Shown here: positions 1 to 11,587 of the stretch, piece after piece
How the letters are laid out: every line of letters begins with the position of its first letter
Numbering within the stretch: position 1 is the first letter of the stretch
Source: Rhynchospora pubera
Taxonomy: Eukaryota > Streptophyta > Magnoliopsida > Poales > Cyperaceae
Reading direction: 5' to 3'
Length of the DNA: 64,000 nucleotides
NCBI GenBank assembly: GCA_028095005.1
Contig: CM051460.1
Span: forward strand, 284,682,238-284,746,237
The notes under the pieces: model-generated
Databases searched by the model: none
Seen by the model: only the letters and a program-made list of their open reading frames with translations
What the model was told of the DNA's origin: nothing
Program-made: the position numbers and the translations under genes

Positions 1-1379
1 TAATCTAATCTCAATCAATTTGCTGGTAAAATGCTCAGTTTTTCTGTCCAGCGTCATACAACGCCAATTGCCGTTACACAACGCTGAGTTAATTCGTTTC
101 TAAATTGCAAAATCTCTGACAAGGTTGGAACAGCGTTACACAACGCTCAGTAGCGTTGTGCAACGCTAGTTCTTTTGTTTTTAAACCAGTTAAATCCATT
201 ATTTCCCCTTGTCAGAACGTTATGCAACGCTAAGTAACGTTACACAACGTTTCCACTCCTATGTTGTGTAACGCTACCCAGCGTTGTACAACGCAGTATG
301 AAACAGACGACTCTGCATTGCTCAGACATCGATCTGCATCGATGCTGCATGCATGCTGCCATATTCCATGCATTGTAGCGTTGTGTAACGCGCTAAACCT
401 CGCTCAGACTTCGCTTTTTCTCTCTGGACGCGTAGTGCAACGCTGAATAGCGTTGTGCAACGGCGACGTTGTGTGACGCCAGTCAGCGTCGTATGACGTT
501 CTGACAATGTTGTTTGAGTTTGTCAGTTCTGCCTTATTCGTTTTCTTGACTTCGTTGTGCAACGCTACCAAGCGTTACACAACGCTCTGACAAGTTCCAA
601 CGGAACTGTCGAGCTTTTGCTTTGGATTTTTGCTGAAGCGTTGTGCAACGCTATACAACGTTACACAACGCTCTGACAACTCACAACGTTATTGTCTGTG
701 ACCGTTTGATTTTTCAACGGCTATTTAGGCGTTGTACAACGACATATAGCGTTGTATAACGCCAGAGTCTGTTTTGACTGGTCTTTGGAGCTGTTGGCGC
801 CCTCTATATATATGGGGCCTCTTGGAACTGTTTAGATACTTTTGAAACCTTTGAAACTCCTCCCTTTTGAGCTCCAACCAGTTAGACATTACTCTCTCTT
901 GTGTTTGAGCATTATTTAGCAAAATCATTGAGATTAGAGTGTGCTAAACCAATCCACTAGTGTTAATTGCTAGATTTGTTGAGTGATTTGGTTAGAGCCT
1001 CAATCCCTTGAGTGTTTGAGCTTGTTTAATTGAGTTAGGCCAATCCACCTTGAGAGTGATTGTAACAAGGTGATTTGGTTCGAATTTGTAGTCCCGTTCG
1101 TGTGGAATTGAACGGAGCGCGCCCATTTCGAGGTTGCGAAACTCCCGGAGACGTACGACTAAGGCTAGCACTTCCTAGCGGGTCGGAACTCCGTAATACA
1201 TCGCGTGTTCAATTTCTCTCTCTCTTTCTCTCTTTATTATCTTGCTATACTTGAATTGCTTGTGCTTTGATTGTTTGTGTTAGACCAAGTTTGAATTGAA
1301 CCAAATATTGACCATACCGATTTAGAAATTCGTTTTTGTGCCTATTCACCCCCCTCTAGGCCTTTATTTAGGGACAACA
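1..1379 (+). mobile_element. Right part of an LTR, same family as the 35.6-41.1 kb element
   Basis: The last ~500 bases match the right half of the LTRs at 35644-37104 and 39594-41054. Shared parts include the segment around 'gaactcccggagacgtacga', the CT-rich run near 1215 and the terminal 'tagggacaaca'. The element therefore ends with CA at 1379. No tRNA primer site follows, so this is a 3' LTR or a solo LTR. The left end lies outside the window, so the target duplication cannot be checked. It is clearly more diverged than the other two LTRs and is probably an older insertion. Confidence 0.85.
50..765. repeat. Array of degenerate AGCGTTGTACAACGCT palindromes in the LTR
   Basis: About nineteen copies, counted by eye, of a 14-16 bp dyad with core GCGTTG-TACAACGC. 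Many occur as close pairs separated by 4-8 bases. Many copies keep two-fold symmetry although the central bases vary (gtgc, gtac, taca, tgta). The same array recurs in the related LTRs at 35908-36490 and 39858-40440. It could be a set of protein-binding dyads acting as an LTR enhancer, or a structure-forming transcript region; neither is shown here. Confidence 0.85.
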
Positions 1380-1945
1380 AAAATCACTTTTTGGTTAAAA
1401 TATACTTTCGCTCTCGTTTTTCCTAACTTAATTATAATTTGATCTCATGACTTTTCTTTTATCAGCATGCAGTGATTTAACAACTATGTTGCCTTCTTTA
1501 CAAACATATTAATTTTAACCTTAATTATTTCACTTTAATTTATTACTGAAGTTATATATATTGATTTATCACTCAATGAATATTTGCTAAAATTTCGTCC
1601 AGTATATAGCTTACCGTTTTTATTAAACAAAAATAAATAAAAATGTTTAAAAACATTTGCATAATTTATGTGTTCATTAATAATAGATTATTTTCATTGG
1701 ACGAAATTTAAATAAAAGTATCTCCACGATACATAAATAACCGTGTTTAGTGGCCCTAGCTAAGCGAACAATATTTCAGAAAAGAATTGATTTCCAAATA
1801 ATAATCTATATGTATAGTTGACTTGCATCCATGCATGCATGCCGTACGTTTGACCACAAAATATTAATTTACATTCAATAATACTAGAACTGATCTTTTG
1901 CTAATTATAATAACAAGTCACAACAACACAGCACGGTAACCCTCA
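1380..1945. other. AT-rich intergenic DNA
   Basis: No coding potential or repeat was recognised. The right end contains the upstream region of the gene at 2039, including a GCATGCATGC-type purine/pyrimidine alternation near 1832. Confidence 0.5.
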
Positions 1946-1953
1946 TATAAATA
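1946..1953 (+). promoter_or_regulatory. TATA box of the cysteine-rich peptide gene
   Basis: TATAAATA lies 93 bases before the ATG at 2039. It is followed by a pyrimidine-rich leader and an A-rich 5' UTR ending in 'aagtaacaATGGC', a good plant start context. The spacing fits a transcription start near 1980. Confidence 0.6.
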
Positions 1954-2038
1954 TATCCCTCCTAAGTCTCAATATGCATCGATCGATCCATTTTCCAATT
2001 TCCATCCCCCAAAAAGCATAAAGCAAAACAAAGTAACA

Positions 2039-2335
2039 ATGGCAACACAAACTAAATCCGGTGCTCTCTCACTCGCTCTTCTTCTGCTCAGTGTCAATCT
2101 CCTTGTCTTCACTTTCGCCAACGCTGCCTGCCCTGAATTTGTTGAAAAATCCTATGGAATATTTACCAGTGCTTGCAAAGTTAAGAAATCCTACGAGGAG
2201 TGCAAGAACTGTATCTGCCCAAAACTCCTCCAAGATCTACCTGCTGACCAGCGAAAAGACTGCATCTGCAATCCTACGGATTCGAGCAACGAAAACCTCT
2301 CAGACTGCGCCGAGAAGGTTTCTGTCACGTGTTGA
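2039..2335 (+). CDS. Small secreted cysteine-rich protein (98 aa)
   Basis: Single-exon ORF with a clear signal peptide: a short polar N-terminus, a hydrophobic core at residues 9-26 and a likely cleavage after Ala-Asn-Ala at residue 29. The mature part is about 69 residues with nine cysteines, in the pattern C-x13-C-x8-C-x2-C-x-C-x13-C-x-C-x11-C-x8-C. The odd number leaves one cysteine unpaired or free for dimerisation. The ATG at 2039 has a good plant context and a TATA box 93 bases upstream. I do not recognise the family; the spacing is not that of typical plant defensins, lipid-transfer proteins or snakins. A role in the apoplast is inferred only from the signal peptide. Part of its 3' flank is duplicated at 7936-8411 without the coding region. 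Confidence 0.75.
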   Translation: MATQTKSGALSLALLLLSVNLLVFTFANAACPEFVEKSYGIFTSACKVKKSYEECKNCICPKLLQDLPADQRKDCICNPTDSSNENLSDCAEKVSVTC

Positions 2336-2376
2336 TCCTTTTGATCAGTGATTCGGAAGTTTGGTCTTGGTGTGGT

Positions 2377-2920
2377 AGGATTGCTTGTGACTTGTGAGTT
2401 TATATTGTTTGCTCAATTTTGTTGGATTGCTTATTGTTGATTTTGTTTGCTTTAGTTACTGTTGTTCGCTCGCATTAGATTTTTTTTTTTTTTTGAAACA
2501 AAAATGGAGGTCAAGCTTCCATCTTTTTATTAAAATAAAATAAAAAAACTGTTTAGCAAGCTGCGTAAAATAACAGAAAAAGTATTGCTCGTGTTAAGTT
2601 TTGTTCGCGTTTTACTTGATGGATAACGAAATGTGCCTCAGCCTCAAATAATGTCATTCTATCAACTTCCTCTTTAGTCTTTACTAATTGTATTATAATT
2701 TTATTGTGCGCGCGTGTTTTTTTTTTTTTGAATCGTGAATTTTATTGTGCGTGTTACTCATTTCATACGCGCATATTTATGACATGGTGCATTTAATAAT
2801 TAACAATTAATTAAGCACCATCTGATCTTGTGCTATATTGTATTTATGTATGTACACGCCCAGTTTCCAGACGTGACAGGCGTTATTAATTATAATTGAT
2901 TTTTTGCGAGGATCACCACT
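2377..2920 (+). repeat. 3' flank of the peptide gene, duplicated at 7936-8411
   Basis: Starts in the probable 3' UTR and runs to 'gcgaggatcacca'. It includes a T-rich run and the short inverted repeat TGGAGG-TCAAG-CTTCCA near 2505. The second copy at 7936 keeps the same order with many substitutions and small indels, and lacks the coding part. Confidence 0.8.
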
Positions 2921-2953
2921 TCACCACATAACAATAAATTGATATCTTATAAT

Positions 2954-3705
2954 TAGGGATGAAAAAAGAGCGGATTTTATCCGTTCCGATGTATCTGATC
3001 GAATCCGAAAAATGTGTTTAATATCCGAACAATATTTGTATCAGAATATATCCGTATTCGTATCCATATTAATTCGTCAGAAATATATGGATATGCGGAT
3101 ATGGTTTTGACATTATCCGGTCCGTATTCATATTCCACAAAAAAAATATATATTATCCATATCCGATAGATATTAATTCACTTATCCGTATCTTTAACAG
3201 CGTAAGATGATTAATATAATTATTTTTCTACATAGAGAATAATTTTAATTATATAATTTTTAATTTTTATTAGATAAATTCTCCTTACAATAATATTTTG
3301 ATTTGGACCAGTAACATAAAATTATTTTTACTTTCTATTATTGAGATAATTATATATGATAACAACAGTAAAATTATTTTTTTCTCTAATCATGATGATT
3401 ACATATGATTAATATACTATTTTAATGTATAATGACATTTAAGGTATCATGATATGATTTGACATTGACTAGTTGATCATACTGATGGAATTCAAAATGT
3501 GGAAAGACTTAATTTATTGATCAATCGTATTAGATGTTATTAATATTAACTTTAATATTTTAAAGAAATGCTCGTTTGGCTCAAGCTATGAAAAATAATA
3601 GATATTCATTCGCATGCACTACTACTGAACTTGACGAAATACTACATAGACATTGAGTATTAAAAAAAAAAGATCCGAAATGTATCCGATTCGTTTTCAT
3701 CCGTA
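2954..3705. mobile_element. Non-autonomous Ac/Ds-like hAT element
   Basis: The left end TAGGGATGAAAA and the right end TTTTCATCCGTA form an imperfect terminal inverted repeat (11/12). It closely resembles the Ac/Ds terminus. The 8 bp CTTATAAT before the element (2946-2953) recurs at 3711-3718, five bases past the right end, and the eight bases directly adjacent match it 6/8. The interior is full of degenerate TATCCG/CGGATA subterminal motifs, as is common in hAT elements, and has no ORF. A 21 bp direct repeat (2933-2953 and 3767-3787) also flanks the element, so an alternative boundary is possible. Confidence 0.7.
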
Positions 3706-3718
3706 CTTATCTTATAAT

Positions 3719-5380
3719 GCGTTGTGGCGCGTATCCTCGTTTATTTTAAATAAATATAATATAAATAATAAATTGATATCTTATAATCGTTTATTTCAAA
3801 AGGATGACTAATTAAATTTATCATTGTTAAACATAATATTCGTTTTATTTTATATAGTCTCAAGTATATTAGAATTTTCCCTCCGACGAGTAGGATATAT
3901 GTCCAATGAGTTCACTTCGAATAAACATCAAAATATATTTTATAATTCTTCGATAGTTTTGCTTGTAAACGTCTAAAAGAGTAAAGGGAGAAGAGAGAAA
4001 GTGAGAAACGAGTTTTCCATGATTATCAGGCATATTAAGCATGATTCATCATTCATATATAAATATTTACTGAACTATTTCAATGAATGCGAACAATAAT
4101 TCATTATTATTCCAAAAAAGGTGAAAGCATATTAGTATAAAAGATATATTTATGTTCCAAGTTGACAATTAGATAAAAGATACTATTATTCTATTCACAA
4201 AAATATGATTTAAATAGTTCTATGTCTAATTTTGTATATATTTGTAAATCTTGTGATGAGAAATCAGAAAAGATCAATAAATTTTTTCGTAAATTGTCAT
4301 ACACACGGTGAGAGTACGTTAAACTATTCAAGTCATACCAATCATTAATTAAATTAAAAAATAAATATATTTGAAAATATAAAATATTTTATGTCTAATA
4401 TATAGAAAAAAAAAATCTAGTCCTACGACATGCGATCCAAGTCCTTTAATTTTCGCTCGATCTATCTGAATTTATGTAAGAAGTTGCTTTTGGCAAGTTT
4501 TTTTTGGCAGAAAATATATGTAAGAAGCATTAATAATGAGTTCCATCTAATAGATGATTCATGGAATGTTCTACCATTAAAAATGTATGTATTTTGGATT
4601 GCATTAATTATTTTGGTTTACGAATCAAAATAATATGTCCAAGTTTATCACATTTGCCAAATTGATAACCATTGATGATATTGGAAATATATACTTTTTT
4701 ATATATCGATAAATTTAGCCATCAAATTTTATCAAATGGCAAAACATCTAGTATAGATTAAATCTCGACGAGGGTAATTTAGTATATCGGAATTTGTGGT
4801 GTGTGGATCGATTTCGTAGATAACTGGATTTTGTCACGAGCTTATGTAGCTTGATGGTATGATAAGGTAAATTTGGGGTTGCAAGTCAGAGAATAGGTCG
4901 TAAGAAGGATTCAGATCAGAAATATGAGAAGTAGTGTTGATTTGAGATAGGATTGAGAAGGAATTGGGATAGAAGGAGAGATAGAATTGAGGTAAAAAGA
5001 AGAAGAAGAAACGAGATTGAGTAAGAACTGAGTTTTTCATTATTCAAAGCTTGTTTTTCTTATTACAATCCACGCTTATATATGAAGCTGCAATTCAATT
5101 ACATTCCAGGCTCAATTATTGCAATTACAAAAATAGAAGGGACTAAATTGAAAAGAAAAGGAATTAACAACTCATCAGCGATAACTGAATCAGTTACGCT
5201 TATTAATTGTGATATCAACAACTTCTCTGGGCCCATGTGTCAGCTAGTGAATTGCTTAATATCAATTGGGGCCGGCCTGCTTCTTCTCACTTATTCTTCT
5301 CCACTGTAATTACATCTTTCAGCTTTCAGTTCAGCTCCTTCAACAGATGACAGATTTCAATTTAGCGACGCCCCTAAGCC
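3719..5380. other. AT-rich intergenic DNA with a possible old LTR remnant
   Basis: 3788-4780 holds no supported feature; the short reading frame at 4430-4633 lacks any recognisable domain. The purine-rich stretch 4900-5030, followed by mixed sequence to about 5343 (ending 'cttcaaca'), has the general look of a reversed Copia LTR. I could not find matching ends or a target duplication. Confidence 0.3.
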
Positions 5381-5449
5381 TCTAAGTATATCGGAAGAAG
5401 AGAGGGAAGATCATCGAAGGCTGCTAATTGCTCCCGCAAAATTCAAAAA

Positions 5450-6387
5450 ATGGCAATGAGATCGGCCGCTGCGCCGGTGACTCGTACGGGGAGAGTTGTT
5501 GTTTCGTCCATAGTTCATCTCTGTTTTCCGACCCCACCGCCGGCGCAATCGCAACTTCCGACTAATCGCGCTTTCTCTGCGCGCATTGCGCCGTCAAGAC
5601 CACCCATTCACACACCCACAGCTAGACTGCCTTCTTCTCTTGGGCTGGCTGATTCTTTGGTCGAGGTAACCCTAATTCTCTTCGGCTGACTCATTCTTTG
5701 GTTTCATTTTTGTAGAAAAGGATAATTTGCCAGCTTCTGAATTTATCTATATTGCAATTTAGATGGAAGAGCACACAATAATTGAAATGCTCAAGAAAAT
5801 TAAGGTCGACGCTGCTAAAGAATTCTTGAGGGTACACTTTTTGCTATCTTTCTGGTAATTTTGATCCGCTAAATTGTAACCATGTTTGACAAAATTTATA
5901 TTTAAATATGTAAATTAGGTGGATTGCAGGCTCAAGACCTTGGAAGAAATGCTCAAGAAGAAAGACCTAACATCGTTAGAAGATGTAAAAAAAATTCTCT
6001 TATCTTTTTTCCAGTTGATTATTGACTTATTGTACTTGAACAATAATAGATGTCAGTGAAAGAATTGTTTGTATTGAATGTTTTCTGATCACAATAGTTT
6101 ACTCGTAAACCTAAATGTGTAGACCTGTACTCTCGTACCATGGTAAACATACATGTGTAGACCTGTACCCTCAGACAATGGTAAGCCTACATGTGTAGAC
6201 TTGTTCCTCAGACCATGATAAACCTACATGTGTAAACCTGTACCCTGTCGCCTGAGACCAAAATATAAGAAATTAATATTTCGTGTATATATATACTTTG
6301 CAGAAAATCGAGAGATTGCTTTTGCCATTGGGTTTGATATCCAGAATCTGCATCGTACTATGCCTTGGATATTTATGGGGCAAGTGA
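5450..6387 (+). CDS. Four-exon gene, putative organelle-targeted membrane protein (144 aa)
   Basis: Exons at 5450-5665, 5763-5831, 5919-5984 and 6304-6384 plus stop TGA 6385-6387. All introns are GT-AG (97, 87 and 319 bases) and every junction is in phase 0, which is unlikely by chance. Exon 1 (72 codons) is rich in Arg, Ser, Ala and Pro and poor in acidic residues, like a mitochondrial or plastid transit peptide. Exons 2 and 3 encode a charged helical region (MEEHTIIEMLKKIK, then LKTLEEMLKKKDLTSLED). Exon 4 encodes a hydrophobic segment of about 20 residues (LLLPLGLISRICIVLCLGYL) ending WGK, a likely C-terminal membrane anchor. I do not recognise the family. The model is a by-eye prediction; expression is not shown. 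Confidence 0.55.
6105..6258. repeat. Minisatellite in intron 3, about 4 x 38 bp
   Basis: Four imperfect units built on 'catgtgtagacctgtaccct' plus 'cagaccatggtaaacctac'. It accounts for about half of the 319-base third intron of the gene at 5450-6387. Confidence 0.75.
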
Positions 6388-7935
6388 GACTAGGAAGAGC
6401 TCGAGCTCGTTCTTTGATATGGGTCATAAGAAATATATTATGTTTTTGCAGAGCCCACAATTCTCTAATCAAATGACCAAGTGTACCTTTCTACATATCG
6501 GATTATTATGTTTGACTTTCTATGGTTTTGTGTGCGTTTGCAAATGTGCAGTGTGCTTGTTTCTTCTTGATATTAGTTTGAAGAACTTGTGATTTCGTTT
6601 TAGTACACAACACTATATTTTGGTGGTGACTCGAATAATTAAATATTATCTTCGTTAATTTTGATCATCCAAACAAAAAGAAACAAGGAAAGTAAATTAT
6701 ATTTTCCATTCCTCTCATTAACCACCCAAACAAGAAAATTTAGATAAATTAGGCTGAGGTTTATCCTTCACTTGTCATTTTGTTGAGAAAGGGGCCGGAC
6801 TTCTTTTCTCACACATTTTTGAGCTGATTGTCGAGGTTTTCTCGTCGGCCTGGTAAGAAATATTTTATATGAACTGGGTTCTTTGTTGAACCATGACACG
6901 GGCTCTAGGAGAGAATTGGTTCTCTGCACCCTGAATTGGAACCGGTGACAAGAAAGAGGAGAGAAGATAGAAAAAGGAGAAATTCGAGCTCAGTTCAATC
7001 AAAGATCACAACTTTATTACCAAATTGTCTTACAAAACAGTAGTCTTATCCTTATCTCACCTGAAAACAGTAGTCTTATCCTAGTTTGTCATTGAGTTCA
7101 TTATTTGCTGGTTTAGTGAAGGTTTTAATAAAGCAATTTTGTATTGTGTCATTTATAAGCATATTGAAATCTTACCCTGAAATTATCTATTGCATCATTT
7201 TAGCTTTTCTTAGTGACTGTTGCATGAAATAACATTCTCTTGTTGATGGTCTTTGATGTGATATTAACTCACTTTTTGATGAGCATTATTTTCTCCTTTC
7301 TGATTTTCCTTCTTTTATCGAATAAAGACACAAGAACAGGATTTCAGGAAATAACAAGGTCGTTTGTGCAAAAGTGGTGACATTCTTCTCCCTGTATAAT
7401 CATTGATCAGACTTAAATTGAGATGCTCCAACTATTGTCAGATTACACTAAATAAAAATAATTAAAAAGTAAAGGGTTGGTTTGCAAAATTTACAATGAA
7501 GCTGTTAGAAGCTTGTCAGACGCAGGAATGTTGCTATACTTTGACATAACTGACCTTCCTCTGAAATGAAACAATAATAAAAAAAAATGTCTATTGATCT
7601 GAGTGACTAGTATTGAGCTCCTGCATGACGGACATGAAATTGACTAGTAACTGTTACTGTATTAACTCAAGTGTAAAGGACATGATGAAAATTAAAATTT
7701 TAACGTGTGCTACATGAACAATTAGCTGGTTCAGGAATGCCCCTTTTATTTAATGCGTATATGATATAAAAAAGGCAGCCCCTGGATGACCACTTGATAC
7801 GTGAAATTATGAGAATATAACACAAACGTTAAGATTGATTTTCAAATAAAGGAATAAGAGGCATTTAGTATACACTACCTGATGTTTCTAGTACCTAGGT
7901 GACAATGATCCAAGTAACAAAGTGTGCCTAACAAG
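6388..7935. other. Intergenic DNA without a supported gene
   Basis: Contains a local direct repeat ('aaaacagtagtcttatcc' near 7037 and 7064) and a stretch at 6900-7080 that resembles a decayed LTR but lacks definable ends. No coding region was found on either strand. Confidence 0.4.
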
Positions 7936-8411
7936 GATTGCTTTGCTTGTGCGTGTAAATTGTTTGCTCGATTCCGTTGGATTGCTTATTGTTGATTTTG
8001 TTTGCTTTAGTTACTGTTGTTCGCTCGCATTAAATTTTTTATTTTTGAAACAAAAATGGAGGTCAAGCCTCCATCTTATTATTTAAAATAAAAAAATATT
8101 CAGCAAGCTGCTCAAATTGCAGAAAATGTTTGTTCGTGTTTTACTTGATGGATAACGAAGTGTGCCTCTAATTGGCCTCAACTAATGTCTTTCTATCAGC
8201 TGCCTGTTTACTAATTGTAATGGTAATTGTATTGTGCATTTTTGCATGTTACTCGTTTCATACGCGCATATTTATAACATGGTGCATTTGAGAATTAACA
8301 ATAAATTAAGCACTATCTGATCTTGTGCTATGTATTTATGTATGTACATACCCAGTCCCAGACGTGAACATGCGTGCTTAATTAATTTATTTATTTTTGC
8401 GAGGATCACCA
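7936..8411 (+). repeat. Second copy of the peptide-gene 3' flank
   Basis: Matches 2377-2920 in order, including the inverted repeat TGGAGG-TCAAG-CCTCCA. Nothing resembling the coding sequence of 2039-2335 precedes it. It is either the remnant of a lost paralogue or a duplication of the flank alone. Confidence 0.75.
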
Positions 8412-8796
8412 GATGAAATTCAATTAAGACTAGCGAAGATGTTGTTTTTAGTTTTTACTTTTTAAAACTTCAAGAGTTCATATTAAAACTTTAATTTTTA
8501 AAACAACAACTAGCGAAGATGTTGGCTTTAGTTTTACAATATTTCTCTTGTTCTATGATTTCATGAAAAAAACATTAATTTCAAAGTATTATTCACTAAA
8601 ACAGTGTACTAATTGATCTGTACTGGAAATGTAATTCGATAGGCTTGGCAAGTCAGGTGTTTGACGAAATGTCTGTTAGAGATTTTGCTCTTGGAATGCC
8701 ACTAACGAAACAAAACAATTGATCTTTTATTTTTTTTAGGGTCCATAGATCATTTAATTATTTATTTATATTTTTAATTTTTTAATCTTCAATAGA
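8412..8796. other. AT-rich spacer with a short local duplication
   Basis: 'actagcgaagatgttg' occurs near 8430 and again near 8510, with T-rich sequence between. No gene was found. Confidence 0.4.
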
Positions 8797-9851
8797 TTTC
8801 TTAATTTACTCGCATGAAAGGTATTGAAAAGTCAAATCCCATTGCAACGACAATAACTGATGAGTTTAATTAAAGGCAGATCAAAAGAAACACAATCCTC
8901 TTATAAATTTCTTCAGTTTGAATTACATTAACTGATGAATTCAATTAAACAACCTTATTTTGGTTAAAAAAGATCAACTAAACAGCCAGCAACTTCAATT
9001 TCTGATCAGACGTGCGTTTATTTCAGGAACTAGTTGTTGTAAGAGGGGCAAGGAAATTAAAGTTATATATAACAAGAAAATCAATTCTCTCAACTCATCC
9101 AACTCGGAACTTTGTATAACGACCCTTTTACTGAAATATTGAATTTGAAACTGACACAAATATGTTTCAAAATCAAGCAAATAATCGACTTTACTGAAAT
9201 GTACTATCCGCTAAGTTATCACAACACCATTGTGGTACGCTGGGTGCCATATGAAAAAATTGTTCTCTAGAAGTACATTGTGCTGCAGAGATTTCACCTT
9301 TACCGTAATTTCGTAAAGAAATTTCACAATTGAAGAACTTCCATAAAAATATTACTCTTCGGAAATAGATTGATACAAACATAAAGGAAAACAGTACGAG
9401 CATTGAGTTCTGTAAAATTCCACTGTAAAATTGAAGCTTTTCTAGTCCAAAGATCATATGTTTTCATATTGATCAAACAGGCATGAAATCAAATCCAGCA
9501 AAATCAAAGGTCTAATGAGTGAGGAATGATACTTTAAGCACAAAACAATAAATATGCATAATACTGATAGCCACAGAATAATAATATAATAATTTAAAAA
9601 AGTATTTTGGCCAAAACATCCTTCACCGTAAAAGCTCATACCAATTTGAGATCTTCAAAGATGTCATAACAAGTTAAATATATAACTACATTTCAGTATT
9701 GTTACCACATGACTAAATCCCATGAAACGCTGATAAAAATTTAAACATATATATCTCAGACGTGTACATTACATTAAAATAAGACATTCTAAGTTAGATC
9801 CTGATTTGAGGCCACCTCTTCAACCAAACCAAAGAAGTGCCACAATAGTTT
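8797..9851 (-). repeat. DREB2-like module, 3' flank, copy 1
   Basis: Lies downstream of the pseudogene at 9852-10406 on the minus strand. The same ~1.05 kb segment recurs before every long copy: 18380-19470, 22810-23889, and split by a Helitron at 33421-33896 with 44033-44505 and at 46205-46681 with 57846-58318. It shows no convincing coding region and probably descends from the 3' UTR and downstream DNA of the ancestral gene. Confidence 0.75.
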
Positions 9852-10406
9852 TTAAATTATGTGCATGCCCTCCAATTTATCCGACCAATCATCAGTTGGG
9901 CTCATAAATTCATAACTGGTATTTTTCAGCCCTTCGTTCCATGAAACCAGATCCATCTCATTCTCATCCACCTCATATACAATAGGCAAAGTCGGAAGGT
10001 CCTTAATAGTTTCTAAATTATCAAATATTTTAAGATCCAGGCTTTTCACCAACCCATGAAGCAACTCTTCCTTGGGCACATGACCTATGGGCTTCGGCAC
10101 ATCTAAGTTGTTCTCTGCTTCAGTTGGGCTCATGTATAGAGAGCCAACCGAGGAATCTGCCAATGCAATGCCAGAGTTAGATGGATCTGCATCAATCATC
10201 TTCAACATCTCATAAACGTCGAAGCCGACATCATCTTCTGGCAGTTCCTCAGTAAGGCCAAAATTGTCGTATGATTCATGATGCCGACCTTCTTCAATCC
10301 CTTTAAGCAACTCCAGGTTGAGGCCATCAGCTTCAATCCGTTGAGAACGAACCTTCATCCGTTTAGAACGGAAGTGAGAAATCGTTTTCATTTTGAACGG
10401 AAGCAC
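9852..10406 (-). pseudogene. DREB2-like AP2/ERF pseudogene, copy 1: C-terminal part fused to minisatellite
   Basis: An open frame of 184 codons. From about residue 24 it matches the region C-terminal to the AP2 domain in copies 2 and 3 (acidic stretches such as EDDVGFDVYEMLKMIDAD and SPTDDWSDKLEGMH). The AP2 DNA-binding domain is absent. At about 10337 the gene sequence stops and one minisatellite unit begins. The first ~23 residues, with the basic stretch FRSKRMKVRSQR, are thus read from the antisense of the minisatellite. Relative to copy 2, a deletion removed everything between positions equivalent to 19951 and 21597. An intact DREB2-type factor would bind DRE/CRT sites in stress genes; this product could not. 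It could be a decoy acidic peptide if expressed, but decay is the simpler view. Confidence 0.75.
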
Positions 10407-10820
10407 CAGATCCGGTTTATCCAGGATGCGTTAATTGTGAGAAAAATGATTGAAGGGGATACCGAGTGGGAGGTGGCAGTGCCTTTCACTGATACAAAAA
10501 AATACGAAATATATTAGTAAGGATCCAACAGCCAGAATTCTTACAGCCATCTTTTATATCTTGTTAATTTATATATACCCTTTTCTGTGATGAAGTAAAT
10601 TAGCAATTAAAATATATATTTTTTGTAACTATTAATTCTTCAATGAAGACAAAATGTGGAAAACGAGAAAGTTCAATTAATTCATAGATCTCTTATTGAA
10701 GACATATATGCGTATTATATTTATATTTTAAGTATTATTTAAAATTTGTGTTTCTGTCTATTATAAATTAATTATTTTATTTAAATCCTCAAAAAATTCA
10801 TTTTGTTTCATAAACAATAA
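10407..10820. repeat. Post-minisatellite tail, copy 1
   Basis: Nearly identical to about 21663-22105. Its first ~120 bases also match 29620-29740. It begins 'atgcgttaattgtgagaaa' in this copy and follows the minisatellite in all three places, so it is a fixed part of the repeated module. Confidence 0.75.
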
Positions 10821-11000
10821 AAGAGTTGTCATCGATCTACTAGTTTGTAAAAATATAAAATTATCGTAATTTTAATTTATTACCCTTAATTGACTAAAAG
10901 TAAAATTAATTAATGCATTTATTCATGCTGAGTTACTTTTTAATTTGTCAGACGAGACATGGGAAAAAAAAAGAAAATTGATTACTGCCATCTGCAATTT

Positions 11001-11243
11001 TGTCATCCCTGCCATCGCTAAATATAAAGTGAACATATACAGCAAACAAAGTGAACATATAGACGATCTAAGTGAACACATACAAACAAATAAGTTCAAT
11101 GAAAATTAGTTAAATATGCATGTAAACTTCTGAACAAGTGATGACAACACTTATTTATTTGTAAGTGTTCACTTAGATTGTCTATATGTTCACCTTATTT
11201 GCTATATATATTCACTTTGTATTTCGCGATGGCTGGGATGGCA
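11001..11243. mobile_element. Fold-back MITE-like inverted repeat
   Basis: Two arms of roughly 95 bases (11001-11095 and 11150-11243) are imperfect reverse complements. They share 'gccatcgctaaatataaagt' (reversed as 'cactttgtatttcgcgatgg') and three spaced 'agtgaacatat' motifs. The loop is about 55 bases. No coding capacity and no clear target duplication; the class (Mutator-like or other) is undecided. The rest of 10821-11587 is AT-rich without genes. Confidence 0.65.
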
Positions 11244-11587
11244 TATTTACCGATGACACTTATAATTCCTGAAAAAAAAATCCTGATGTAAGACTTCTCG
11301 TTAAATGCCAATAATTGCTTGAAAGCACTACATGCTCTCAATATTATGTTTCGGAGAAAACAATAATTCTCGAATTATCATGTGCAAACATCACTTCTTT
11401 AATTCTTTTGCACCCTAATATAATTTCCAACATTTTAATGAAATGCTTTGCACAATATTTTTTCTCAAGACATATATTTTCCTCATAAAAATAGAGCCTT
11501 ATGTTAAGCTGATTAAATAAATTAAACTCAATCTATCACAAAGGTACAAATACTTGTTTCACTGTCCGAATTACATATAAGTTATAA

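Noticed and set aside
50..765. Possible CRISPR-like array
   Set aside because: Units are palindromic, degenerate and irregularly spaced in a plant LTR; there are no uniform spacers.
4834..5343. Complete reversed Copia LTR
   Set aside because: Composition is suggestive but no matching TG...CA ends or target duplication were found, so it is only mentioned as a possibility.
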